64,000 bases of DNA from Methylotenera_A sp049687015 (lineage in GTDB: Bacteria > Pseudomonadota > Gammaproteobacteria > Burkholderiales > Methylophilaceae). The notes beneath the pieces are model-generated. The model was not told the origin of the DNA and searched no databases. It worked only from the letters and a program-made list of their open reading frames with translations. Position 1 is the stretch's first letter; each line of letters begins with the position of its first letter. Where the stretch lies: positions 1-64,000 of the forward strand of contig JBAVIP010000035.1 in NCBI GenBank assembly GCA_049687015.1. The letters are read 5' to 3'. Shown here in pieces: positions 45,089 through 52,742 of the stretch. The translations under genes and the position numbers were made by a program.

Positions 45089-46427
45089 AACTCTTCAATA
45101 TCAGTTAAAAACTTTTTTAACTGATATTTTTTTAAGCCAAAGTTTAGTAAATCCCAAGCTGGTTGTCGGGTTCAGTGGCGGTCTGGATTCATGTGTGTTA
45201 ATACATTTACTTGCCGAATGTAGTAAAACTCTCCCGTTCCAATTACAAGCGCACCATGTGCACCACGGCTTAAGCCATAACGCGGATGCGTGGGCTGATT
45301 TTTGTCGAGATGTCTGCACTAAATTGAATATTCCATTTACGATTTCAAAAGTTGAAGTGAATAAAAATAGCGGCTTAGGTCTGGAGGCTGCTGCCCGCGA
45401 GGCACGCTACAAGGCGCTTCTGACTTCGGATGCTGATTTTATTTGCCTGGCGCATCATCAGGATGACCAGGCCGAGACTTTATTGCTGCAGCTCGCCCGT
45501 GGCGCAGGTGTAAAGGGGCTGGCAGGTATGGCTGGCTTGAATAAAAAGTTGCTGCGACCTTTGCTGGACGTGCCCCGTAGCGCATTAGAAGCTTATGCAG
45601 AACAGCATCAATTGGCATGGATTGAAGACGAAAGCAACGTTGATACCAAATTTGACAGAAACTTTATGCGGCATGAAGTGCTGCCGAAATTAGAAAAAAA
45701 ATATCCAGCCATCAGGCAGACCATTAGCCGTGCGGCACAGCACATGGCAGAAGCTGATTTATTGCTGGATGAGCTGGCCGAAATGGATGTAAGAAGTTGT
45801 CAATTAAATCTACATAACAGCCAACAAATTGCGCTCAAACCGTTGGCAGCTTTAAGCTCAACGCGCGTTAAAAACGCACTGCGCTGGTGGCTGGCACAAC
45901 ATGGCCTGGAAGGTCCGTCTAATGCGCAATTGCAGCAAATCTCACAGCAATTGCTGCATGCCAAAGCTGACGCCAACGTAAAAATAAAAGTGTCTGCAGG
46001 CCTTATTCTACGGCGCTTTCATGGTCGTGCCTATTTGGTTAGGAATGTGCCAGAGAATGCTGAAGATGATGCATGCAGCACTTTTAGTCTTGTGTGGCAA
46101 GGCGAAAAAATGATAATTCTGCCGGATCAGTCGTGTTTATTGTTTAGCGAAAAACAGGGTGAAGGCATTGCCATGCGGCACCTCGAAACCAAAGAACTGA
46201 CGATTCGATACCGCCAAGGTGGCGAAACCATTAGGCCGGAACAGAACAGGCCCACTCGCCGCCTGAATGCCTTGCTGCAAACGGTCAGTATGCCTCCGTG
46301 GCAACGTAAGCGCTTGCCTTTACTGTTTTTAGATGCAGACTTGGCGCTGTTGCCAGATATCGCTGTTGACATGTGCTATCAGGCAAAACCGGATGAGAAG
46401 GGTTTGCAAGTCAGCTGGCAAAGATGA
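45057..46427 (+). CDS. tilS: tRNA(Ile)-lysidine synthase TilS
   Basis: 456 aa. The PP-loop SGGLDS (residues 40-45) marks the N-type ATP pyrophosphatase. LAHHQDDQAETLLLQLARGAGVKGLAGM follows as the family block, then the substrate-binding and TilS_C domains (RRLNALLQTVSMPPWQRKRLP). It converts the wobble C of the tRNA reading AUA to lysidine and is essential. The first possible ATG lies inside accA; a start further in would leave too little before the PP-loop. Confidence 0.94.
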   Translation: MASSKNLPANKTLQYQLKTFLTDIFLSQSLVNPKLVVGFSGGLDSCVLIHLLAECSKTLPFQLQAHHVHHGLSHNADAWADFCRDVCTKLNIPFTISKVEVNKNSGLGLEAAAREARYKALLTSDADFICLAHHQDDQAETLLLQLARGAGVKGLAGMAGLNKKLLRPLLDVPRSALEAYAEQHQLAWIEDESNVDTKFDRNFMRHEVLPKLEKKYPAIRQTISRAAQHMAEADLLLDELAEMDVRSCQLNLHNSQQIALKPLAALSSTRVKNALRWWLAQHGLEGPSNAQLQQISQQLLHAKADANVKIKVSAGLILRRFHGRAYLVRNVPENAEDDACSTFSLVWQGEKMIILPDQSCLLFSEKQGEGIAMRHLETKELTIRYRQGGETIRPEQNRPTRRLNALLQTVSMPPWQRKRLPLLFLDADLALLPDIAVDMCYQAKPDEKGLQVSWQR

Positions 46428-46448
46428 TGGATAAACCACTTCTTAATG

Positions 46449-46486
46449 TGGTTGTTAATAACCATATCGGTGGTTGTATGCAACCA
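46449..46486. promoter_or_regulatory. Two tandem 16-bp palindromes, likely enhancer sites for the sigma-54 activator
   Basis: Site 1 at 46449-46464 is TGGTTGTTAATAACCA and site 2 at 46471-46486 is TGGTTGTATGCAACCA. They share TGGTTG-N4-(T/C)AACCA and are 22 bp centre to centre (two helical turns). Site 2 lies about 83 bp upstream of the -24 element, a normal distance for enhancer binding by an NtrC-type activator. A further half-pair (AACCAC at 46434, GTGGTT at 46448) precedes them. Confidence 0.6.
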
Positions 46487-46568
46487 ATATTTAAGTCTAT
46501 AATCTTCGCATAAAAGTAAGAAATAATTTTTCTTATTGATTTTATTCACTATTTTTAATCACCAGGTT

Positions 46569-46585
46569 TTGGAACAAATTTTGCA
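46569..46585 (+). promoter_or_regulatory. Sigma-54 promoter of the TonB-dependent receptor gene
   Basis: TTGGAACAAATTTTGCA matches the consensus TTGGCACG-N4-TTGCW at all but two positions, with the invariant GG and GC 12 bp apart. The predicted start of transcription is near 46596, about 30 nt before the ATG. The activator gene (NtrC type) is the next gene of the same unit, which supports the reading. Confidence 0.65.
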
Positions 46586-46625
46586 ACTGATATAAAGATG
46601 AAATAACCAAAACTTAGGAAACAAT

Positions 46626-48998
46626 ATGCAGAAACCATCACAACTAAAAACAATACTATTAGCAGTTCTAGCTGTTTATTCAATGCCTCAATTGGCGAAC
46701 GCAGAAAACAAAGCCGAGGCTTTGGAAACCGGAAAAATCGAGGTGATTAGTACCACGCCATTGCCAGGTATCGGCACTACGATTGACCAGGTACCTGCCA
46801 ACGTACAGTCGGTGAATGCAAAAGATATAGCGAAGCAGCATACACTGGAAATGTCCGACTACATCAACAATAACCTGGGCGGTGTAACAGTGACCGAGGG
46901 CCAAAGCAACCCTTACATGGCTGATGTGAATTTCCGTGGTTTTACCGCGTCTCCCTTGGCTGGTGCGCCGCAGGGTTTGTCCGTATTTCAGGACGGTGTG
47001 CGTATCAATGAGCCATTTGGCGATACCGTTAACTGGGGTTTGATTCCACAAAGTGCGATTTCCAGCATCAATTTGATGCCAGGGTCTAATCCGGTGTTTG
47101 GTCTCAATACTTTGGGAGGGGCGCTTTCTGTGAATACCAAAAGCGGTTCAAGCTACCCAGGTTTTGCTGCGGAGGTAATGGCGGGCTCTTGGGCGCGTCG
47201 TGGCTTTAATGCAAGCTACGGTGGGGCAAGTGGCAATATCGATTATTTTGTGACAGGTAATTTTAATAAGGAAAACGGCTGGCGCGATTCTTCCGTAAGC
47301 GAAGTGAATCAGTTGTTCAGCAAGGTGGGCTGGCAAGATGAAACCAGCGATCTGGATTTAAGTTTGACGCTTGCGCACAACAACTTAAACGGTGTGCAGG
47401 CCTTGCCTAAAAGCTGGTTGAATAAGCCGGAGATTGCTTATACTTTCCCGGATAGCATCGGTAACCGCATGCAAATGCTGAGCTTGAAGGGCAGCCACTT
47501 TTTTACAGATGAGCATTTGGTAGGCGCTAACGTTTATGTGCGTAATAGCCGCATTAATAACTTTTCCAGCAACACCAATGACTGTTTTGGTGCAGGTATC
47601 GCTGATCCTGCAGATATAGCTGCAGGTGGTCAATGTGATCAAACAGTCCTTGAACCAGTGGACATTGCCAGCCAAGGCGCGAATGAGCAATCTTCTACTG
47701 CGCAACTGGGCTATGGTTTTGCAGCGCAATATTCCTATCTTGGCGAAGTGATGAAGCATAAAAACCAGCTCACTACAGGTTTTAGTGCGGATTTAGGCCG
47801 CACCAAGTATAAAGCGGCGGAGCAAACCAGCGACTTTGACCAAAACCGCGGTGCTGTGGCCAACAGCGATTTTGAAACAGAAACGGATATTGTTACCCAC
47901 AATAAATATTTAGGTTTATATGCCACGGATATTTTTTCAGTGAATGACAAGTTCCATGTCACCCTGTCAGGCCGCTACAACTATGTGCAGGTGCGCGTTA
48001 AAGACAATATGGAGGCAGATCCAAATACCGGTAAATTCGTAGCAGGTGATAGTAATCATGCTAAACATACTTTTAACCGTTTTAACCCGGCGATCGGCGT
48101 CAACTATAACCCAACTGCAACATTGGGCTTGTATGGCGGATACAACGAGGGTATGCGTGCGCCAACGCCTATCGAGCTGAGTTGTGCTGATCCGGCAACT
48201 CCCTGCCGTTTGCCAACGGACTTTTTGGCTGATCCAGTGTTAAAACCTGTAATCTCCAAGACTTTTGAGGCAGGTGTACGTGGTCAATTTAATTCCAGCG
48301 CGCATTGGAATGCAGGCGTATTTCACACAAAACTGAAGGACGATATTCAGTTTATTAGTAGCGGCAACAGCTTTAACCTGGGTTATTTCGATAACGTGGG
48401 TGATACACAACGCCAAGGCGTTGAGCTTGGTTTGGGGGCTAAATGGGATAAGCTTAGCCTGACCGCCAATTACCAATACCTGCGTGCTACTTTTAAAGAT
48501 AGTGTGACATTTCATAACGAAAACAACTCATCGGCGGATGCGGACGGTAACTTTACCGCTAAATCCGGCGACTATCTGCCCAATATTCCAAAACACTCAC
48601 TCAAGCTGCGTGCCGCTTATGACTTTACTCCAGACTTAACCGTTGGTTTAAATATGATTACCAGCGGTAGTGTGTTTGCGCGAGGCGATGAAAACAATCA
48701 GGATGAAAATGGCAAAGTGGCTGGCTACACCGTATTTAACCTGGATGCGAATTGGCGCTTCCACCAAAACTGGAGTGGCTTCTTAAAAGTAAGCAATATC
48801 TTGGATAAAGATTATGCAACGCTGGGTATTCTAGGCACAAACGCGTTTAACACTACTGATAAAAGCTTTAATATCGACCCAACTGCATGGCAGGCTGAGC
48901 AGTTTCAATCGCCAGGTGCGCCTCGCGCTGCCTGGGTAGGTGTGCGCTATGAGTTTGGCGGCGCTAAAGCTGGTGCTGCGGCCATTGATAACGATTAG
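46626..48998 (+). CDS. TonB-dependent outer-membrane receptor
   Basis: 790 aa. Signal peptide (ILLAVLAVYSMPQLANA). The plug domain (about 35-165) has IEVISTTPLPG near the TonB-box position, then VPANVQSVNAKDI, YINNNLGGVTV and VFGLNTLGGALSV. A 22-strand-type barrel follows (YGGYNEGMRAPTPIEL, VELGLGAKW, VSNILDKDYATLG). The end is YEFGG plus an extra 11-residue tail (AKAGAAAIDND) rather than the usual terminal aromatic. The substrate is unknown. It is controlled by a predicted sigma-54 promoter with twin upstream palindromes and followed after 8 bp by its likely regulator gene. Confidence 0.88.
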   Translation: MQKPSQLKTILLAVLAVYSMPQLANAENKAEALETGKIEVISTTPLPGIGTTIDQVPANVQSVNAKDIAKQHTLEMSDYINNNLGGVTVTEGQSNPYMADVNFRGFTASPLAGAPQGLSVFQDGVRINEPFGDTVNWGLIPQSAISSINLMPGSNPVFGLNTLGGALSVNTKSGSSYPGFAAEVMAGSWARRGFNASYGGASGNIDYFVTGNFNKENGWRDSSVSEVNQLFSKVGWQDETSDLDLSLTLAHNNLNGVQALPKSWLNKPEIAYTFPDSIGNRMQMLSLKGSHFFTDEHLVGANVYVRNSRINNFSSNTNDCFGAGIADPADIAAGGQCDQTVLEPVDIASQGANEQSSTAQLGYGFAAQYSYLGEVMKHKNQLTTGFSADLGRTKYKAAEQTSDFDQNRGAVANSDFETETDIVTHNKYLGLYATDIFSVNDKFHVTLSGRYNYVQVRVKDNMEADPNTGKFVAGDSNHAKHTFNRFNPAIGVNYNPTATLGLYGGYNEGMRAPTPIELSCADPATPCRLPTDFLADPVLKPVISKTFEAGVRGQFNSSAHWNAGVFHTKLKDDIQFISSGNSFNLGYFDNVGDTQRQGVELGLGAKWDKLSLTANYQYLRATFKDSVTFHNENNSSADADGNFTAKSGDYLPNIPKHSLKLRAAYDFTPDLTVGLNMITSGSVFARGDENNQDENGKVAGYTVFNLDANWRFHQNWSGFLKVSNILDKDYATLGILGTNAFNTTDKSFNIDPTAWQAEQFQSPGAPRAAWVGVRYEFGGAKAGAAAIDND

Positions 48999-49006
48999 AG
49001 GGAATC

Positions 49007-50416
49007 TTGCTCGCACAACAAATTTACTCAGACCCCAAAACACCTCAGCTAAAACAAGCAATAAAAATATTGATTGTGGAAGATGAAGTGCTGTTTGCGC
49101 GGGCCGTGTTGAAGCGCCTGCAAAAGGCGGGGTTTGAGTGTGAACATGCCGAAACGCTGCAGGATGGTCGTGCGGTAGCCAAGCAGTTTTTGCCTGACTT
49201 GGTGTTATTGGATATGCGTCTGCCCGATGGGAATGGCATGGATTTGTTGCCGGAGCTTGTTGCTAGCGGTATCACGGTGATTGTGATGACTGCCTACGGC
49301 GACATTAGCGATGCAGTGAACGCCATCAAGCTGGGTGCAGACGATTACCTTAAAAAGCCGATTGATTTGGAAGAGCTTTTGCTGATTGTGCAGAAAAATG
49401 AAAAAACTGCCGAACTCAAAACCAGTCTGGATTATTCACGTCAGCGCAACGCCTATACAGCGGAGAGCGTGAGTTTGATTGGCGAAAGCCCTGCAATTCA
49501 AAGCCTGCGCTTGCAGATTGCCAGAATCGCACAATTGGGCAGCATGAATGACGCAGTGCCGCCCACGGTACTGATTACCGGAGAGACGGGCACCGGGAAG
49601 GACGTGGCGGCACGCTTGCTGCATGCCTCTTGTGCCAATAGAGATAGGCCGTTTGTGCATGTAGATTGCGCATCGCTGCCCGCAGAGCTGATTGAAAGCG
49701 AATTATTCGGCCATGAAAAAGGTGCATTCTCCGGGGCGAACAATGCGCGCCCCGGCTTGGTTGAGGCAGCAGAAGACGGTACTTTGTTTCTGGATGAGGT
49801 TGGTGAATTGCCGCTTGCATTGCAGGCCAAGCTGTTAAATGTGCTCGAGCGCCGCAAAGTACGCCGTCTGGGCTCCACTAAAGAACGCGACGTGCCTGCA
49901 AGGATTGTCGCAGCCACCAATCGTGATTTGCACGAAATGGCAAATGCCGGAACGTTCCGCTCGGATTTATATTATCGTTTGAATGTGATGACCATTTCAC
50001 TGGCGCCACTACGCGAGCGCGCAGAAGACGTATTGCTGTTAGCAAAACACTTTATCAGCCTGACAGATAAGCGCTACGGCTTAGCAAAACACACGCTCAG
50101 TCCAACCGCCATGGATGCGCTGCTGCACTATACCTGGCCGGGCAATGTACGTGAGTTGCGTCATCAAATCAGCCGTGCCGTGCTGTTAAGCAATCAGGTG
50201 CAAATCTCCGCAACCGATTTGGCGTTGCCTGGAACCAAGCCTGAGCAGCATGAAGCAAAATACCAAGTGCAGCTTACACTGGAGGCTTCCGAAAAACACA
50301 TGCTGCTAAACGCGCTGGAAGCTTCGCATCACAATGTGTCAGAAGCCGCGCGTCAATTGGGTATTACGAGGATGACGATGCGGTATCGCATGGATAAGCA
50401 CGGTATCGTCTTATAA
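49007..50416 (+). CDS. NtrC-family sigma-54 response regulator
   Basis: 469 aa. Receiver domain with Asp69 (VLLDMRLPDGNG), AAA+ domain with Walker A GETGTGKD at 192-199, the sigma-54 contact loop as GAFSGA at 239-244 (usual GAFTGA, Ser for Thr) and a Fis-type helix-turn-helix at the end (EAARQLGITRMTMRYRMDK). It starts with TTG, preceded by AGAGGG, 8 bp after the receptor gene. No partner histidine kinase is in the window. It probably activates the sigma-54 promoter upstream of the receptor, and so itself. Confidence 0.85.
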   Translation: MLAQQIYSDPKTPQLKQAIKILIVEDEVLFARAVLKRLQKAGFECEHAETLQDGRAVAKQFLPDLVLLDMRLPDGNGMDLLPELVASGITVIVMTAYGDISDAVNAIKLGADDYLKKPIDLEELLLIVQKNEKTAELKTSLDYSRQRNAYTAESVSLIGESPAIQSLRLQIARIAQLGSMNDAVPPTVLITGETGTGKDVAARLLHASCANRDRPFVHVDCASLPAELIESELFGHEKGAFSGANNARPGLVEAAEDGTLFLDEVGELPLALQAKLLNVLERRKVRRLGSTKERDVPARIVAATNRDLHEMANAGTFRSDLYYRLNVMTISLAPLRERAEDVLLLAKHFISLTDKRYGLAKHTLSPTAMDALLHYTWPGNVRELRHQISRAVLLSNQVQISATDLALPGTKPEQHEAKYQVQLTLEASEKHMLLNALEASHHNVSEAARQLGITRMTMRYRMDKHGIVL

Positions 50417-50428
50417 ACGTTTTTTTTG

Positions 50429-50457
50429 ACGCATTGCGTCGTTGCGTGCTTTTTTGG
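50429..50457 (+). terminator. Possible terminator of the receptor-regulator unit
   Basis: ACGCA and TGCGT arms (and a tight GACGC-ATT-GCGTC hairpin) are followed by GC and a run of six T. It lies 12 bp after the regulator stop and just before the transposon insertion. Two alternative pairings make it uncertain. Confidence 0.45.
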
Positions 50458-50476
50458 TTTCTGCCGTTTCGCTTAA

Positions 50477-50484
50477 CCTAAAGG
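50477..50484. repeat. Target site duplication CCTAAAGG, left copy
   Basis: Exact 8-bp match to 53043-53050, flanking the terminal inverted repeats. IS1595-family elements make 8-bp duplications. The joined target would read TAACCT-AA-AGGTTA, a palindrome. Confidence 0.9.
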
Positions 50485-50510
50485 GGCATATATCCCTTGA
50501 CGGCAAGTAA
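50485..50510 (+). repeat. Left terminal inverted repeat of the IS1595-type element
   Basis: 26 bp beginning GGCATATATCCC; pairs with 53017-53042 with a single mismatch. The inner part carries the TTGACG -35 box of the transposase promoter. Confidence 0.9.
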
Positions 50511-50525
50511 AAATTAGTCTATCAT
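50497..50525 (+). promoter_or_regulatory. Transposase promoter, -35 inside the inverted repeat
   Basis: TTGACG (50497-50502) and TATCAT (50520-50525), each 5 of 6 to consensus, with an ideal 17-bp spacer. The transposase ATG follows 21 bp later with an AGGAG ribosome binding site. Confidence 0.7.
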
Positions 50526-50546
50526 TCAGTCATAGGAGATTTAATC

Positions 50547-51428
50547 ATGGCTGAAAAATTTACATTCAAAGACTTTCAAACTCAATATCCAGATGATGAC
50601 GCTTGTCTACATGCAATCTTATTAAGGCGGCATGGTAAAGATGATGTATGCCCTCATTGCGGCATCGTTGGCAAATTAACTCGTATTACAGGTCGCCGTG
50701 CATATGCTTGTAAAGAAGGTTGCCATATATATCCATGCGCTGGAACTGTATTTGAGAAGTCCAGTACATTACTTACGCTTTGGTTTCATGCCATGTATTT
50801 AATGACTTCTACACGCAATGGTGTATCTGCTAAAGAGTTGCAACGTAATCTAGGCGTTACTTACAAATGCGCTTGGCGTATCGGTCATCAAATCCGCGAA
50901 CTAATGACGGCTAGGGATAAGGCAAACAATCCAAACGCATCATCAGGTCATGTAGAAATTGACGAAACCTATGTAGGTGGTAAACGCAAAGGTAAAGGTC
51001 AAATGGGTAAAAAATCGCACCGTACTATCGTCATGGGCATTTTAGAGCGTGACGGCGCAGTTAAAGCGAACATCGTACCTAATGTTCAAGCTAAGACATT
51101 ACTGCCAATTGTTCAAGCCCATGTTCAAGCTGGCGCTACTATTAGTACCGATGAATTGAGTAGCTATCGCACTCTAGTTAAATATGGATTTGTTCATGGC
51201 ACGGTTGACCACGGAGACGGTGAATATGTATCGGGCATTCACCACACTAATAGTATTGAGGGGTTTTGGTCACATCTAAAACGTGGTATTCGCAGTACGC
51301 ATACATCGGTATCGCGTAAGCACTTACAAAAATACGTGAATGAATTTGCGTTTCGCTATAACAATCGTAAAGAACCTGCAAAGATGTTTAACAGAATGAT
51401 TGCACAGATTAGCCAGCCTATTTATTAG
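50547..51428 (+). CDS. IS1595-family (ISXO2-like) transposase
   Basis: 293 aa. The N-terminal zinc ribbon has Cys35/Cys38 (CPHC) and Cys55/Cys59 (CKEGC). The helix-turn-helix-like segment is SAKELQRNLGVTYKCAWRIGHQIR. The DDE catalytic domain has Asp139 (VEIDETYVGGKRKGKG), Asp202 (STDELSSYR) and the closing acidic residue in NSIEGFWSHLKRG (Glu238 or Asn235). The length is normal and the frame intact, so the element may be active. The stop overlaps the stop of the convergent 58-aa gene by 11 bp. Confidence 0.92.
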   Translation: MAEKFTFKDFQTQYPDDDACLHAILLRRHGKDDVCPHCGIVGKLTRITGRRAYACKEGCHIYPCAGTVFEKSSTLLTLWFHAMYLMTSTRNGVSAKELQRNLGVTYKCAWRIGHQIRELMTARDKANNPNASSGHVEIDETYVGGKRKGKGQMGKKSHRTIVMGILERDGAVKANIVPNVQAKTLLPIVQAHVQAGATISTDELSSYRTLVKYGFVHGTVDHGDGEYVSGIHHTNSIEGFWSHLKRGIRSTHTSVSRKHLQKYVNEFAFRYNNRKEPAKMFNRMIAQISQPIY

Positions 51429-51594
51429 GGATACCCAACACGGCATTGTCTAATAATTGCTCAAAACTCTGTTTATGCTCATTTTTAGATAAATTTTCGT
51501 TTTTATTTTGTACTGATTTAGCGGTGTTGTTGTTAGATAAAACATCTCCGAAAGCGCCGTCATTGCTAGGAATTAGTTTTTTCGAATCCTTCAT
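51418..51594 (-). CDS. 58-aa cargo protein of unknown function
   Basis: Starts at the ATG at 51594 with GAGGAAAA about 7 bases upstream; a GTG further out at 51609 is less likely. The protein is polar, Asn/Lys/Ser-rich (LSNNNTAKSVQNKNENLSKN) with a short amphipathic end (SFEQLLDNAVLGI). No family is recognised. It converges on the transposase gene with overlapping stops, a sign of tight packing within the element. Confidence 0.5.
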   Translation of the reverse strand: MKDSKKLIPSNDGAFGDVLSNNNTAKSVQNKNENLSKNEHKQSFEQLLDNAVLGIPNK

Positions 51595-51672
51595 ATTCGT
51601 TTTCCTCACGAAAATCTCACACTTTTAAATAAAAAAACTTGCGCATTTTTATGTTTTCATGATATAAATACA

Positions 51673-51786
51673 CAAATGGAAAAGCCGAGGTGGTTAGACC
51701 CCGGCTCTATAAATCTAGTCTTGGGCTTTTTACCCCTCTAAGGAGGGAAACCAAGTTTGCTTACCCGTCTTAGGAGATGAATAAGT
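51673..51786 (+). ncRNA. Structured leader upstream of the 178-aa cargo gene
   Basis: Begins with CAAATGGAAAAGCC, repeated at 52368. It can form AGCCGAGG with CCCCGGCT around TGGTTAGA (a D-arm-like loop), then CTTGG...CCAAG enclosing CCCTC-TAAG-GAGGG. The ATG in the repeat opens a 21-codon ORF starting MEKPRW and stopping at TAA inside the second hairpin, so the segment could be a leader-peptide attenuator as well as an RNA. The function is inferred only from structure. Confidence 0.4.
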
Positions 51787-52323
51787 ATGTACAGTGTAGA
51801 TGACTATATAGCCTTTGTCAAGAAACAAATAGACTATCAAGACCGCCGTGCAGTTATGACGCGCGGCGACAGCAAAAAAAATCCATTCCACGTTGAAACT
51901 GCAAAACAGTTTCGCATCATGCTTGAATTTCTCGAATCGTTATCAAACGAACCAACGTTAGTCAAAAATGTAATATCTGATATAAACCCAATTGCACCAT
52001 TACTGCCTAAAGAATTGGTTGGTCTTCCACAAGAGCTAATAGACGAACTTAGCGCCAAGGGCACAGACAAGCAAGAGCTACTTATTATGGAGTTAATAGA
52101 AGCGGCTGGGGGTACACTTTCCTTAGATCGCATTCTTATCGGCATCTATAACAAATCAGGCGTGATTATGAAGCGCCCAGCGGCTACAGCTAAACTGTAT
52201 CGAATGATACAAAAAGAAATGATTTATACAGTACCAAAGAAAAAAGGTATTTATACAACCATAAAGCCTAAAAATGGCGATGATTTGTTCGAAGAAGAAA
52301 TTGGGGAGGGCAGTCTATCATGA
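51787..52323 (+). CDS. 178-aa cargo protein with C-terminal winged-helix-like region
   Basis: ATG with TTAGGAG upstream. The N-terminal 60 residues are helical and charged (MYSVDDYIAFVKKQI, KQFRIMLEFLESL), followed by a Pro-rich joint (INPIAPLLPKELVGLPQEL). Residues about 95-160 look like a winged helix (LLIMELIEAAGGTLSLDRILIGIY, then KRPAATAKLYRMIQKEMIY and a KKKGIYTT wing). This is a DNA-binding-like protein that could regulate the element or its targets. No family is recognised. It is the largest cargo gene, and hairpins flank it on both sides. Confidence 0.6.
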   Translation: MYSVDDYIAFVKKQIDYQDRRAVMTRGDSKKNPFHVETAKQFRIMLEFLESLSNEPTLVKNVISDINPIAPLLPKELVGLPQELIDELSAKGTDKQELLIMELIEAAGGTLSLDRILIGIYNKSGVIMKRPAATAKLYRMIQKEMIYTVPKKKGIYTTIKPKNGDDLFEEEIGEGSLS

Positions 52324-52334
52324 GGTGATACTGT

Positions 52335-52423
52335 GGCTAGGTTGGTCATTGTCACCGACGCCTAGCCCAAATGGAAAAGCCCTATATAAGTCACAAGTCT
52401 TGGCGGACGAACTTATATAGGGC
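52335..52423 (+). ncRNA. Two consecutive hairpins after the 178-aa gene
   Basis: Hairpin 1: GGCTAGG (52335-52341) with CCTAGCC (52361-52367), 19-nt loop. Hairpin 2: GCCCTATATAAGT (52379-52391) with its perfect 13-bp complement (52411-52423), again a 19-nt loop. The second arm of the 14-bp repeat CAAATGGAAAAGCC (52368-52381) lies between them and opens a 19-codon MEKP ORF. No T-run follows, so these are not simple terminators. A small RNA or recombination site is possible. Confidence 0.5.
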
Positions 52424-52443
52424 GGCGTGACATTTACTACTTC

Positions 52444-52514
52444 GTGGGGCGGGTTTGGTACGGCTTCGGATTCCTACATCGTTACGCCGAGGGTTCAAAT
52501 CCCTTCCGCTCCAC
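52444..52514 (+). ncRNA. tRNA-like fold without anticodon arm
   Basis: A 9-bp stem GTGGGGCGG (52444-52452) with CCGCTCCAC (52506-52514), one G-U pair, encloses a proper T-arm: GAGGG-TTCAAAT-CCCTT (52489-52505). The GGTTCAAATCC core and acceptor geometry are those of a tRNA 3' half. Only 36 nt lie between acceptor and T-arm, with no 5-bp stem and 7-nt loop for an anticodon; CGGC/GCCG pairs across that part instead. No CCA is encoded. It could be a tRNA mimic, tRNA relic or an RNA of the transposon; it is not a working tRNA. Confidence 0.45.
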
Positions 52515-52577
52515 TTTACTACAACGGCATATTAACCCCTAATAAGGCTAAATGTCTAGATTTATAAAGGAATTATC

Positions 52578-52742
52578 ATGACTTCAAATGTCAAAGGCAA
52601 CAAAGAAACAACATCTCAACGTGTGGCTAGTATTGCGTCTCAAGCTCTTAGAGACCCTTCTAGCGTAACAAAAAAACAAATTCAGACTATTGCAGCTAGT
52701 GTGCTTACACAGACACCAGACAATACAAAAAAGTCTAAATAG
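52578..52742 (+). CDS. 54-aa cargo protein
   Basis: ATG with AAAGGA 8 bases upstream. The polar protein has TTSQRVASIASQALRDPSSV and KKQIQTIAASVLTQTPDN, two short alanine-rich helices that resemble each other. I recall similar small proteins scattered on mobile and accessory DNA, without known function. The stop overlaps the stop of the convergent 88-aa gene by 8 bp. Confidence 0.55.
   Translation: MTSNVKGNKETTSQRVASIASQALRDPSSVTKKQIQTIAASVLTQTPDNTKKSK

Noticed and set aside
44117..46427. accA-tilS 32-bp overlap as evidence of a wrong tilS start
   Set aside because: A later start would leave too few residues before the PP-loop, and such overlaps are common, so the overlap is kept.
52444..52514. 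Call as a functional tRNA gene
   Set aside because: No 5-bp stem with 7-nt anticodon loop can be drawn in the 36 nt between acceptor and T-arm, so it is listed only as a tRNA-like fold.
52380..52515. tmRNA or retron RNA
   Set aside because: The span is far too short for tmRNA and there is no SsrA-tag reading frame; no reverse transcriptase is nearby for a retron.
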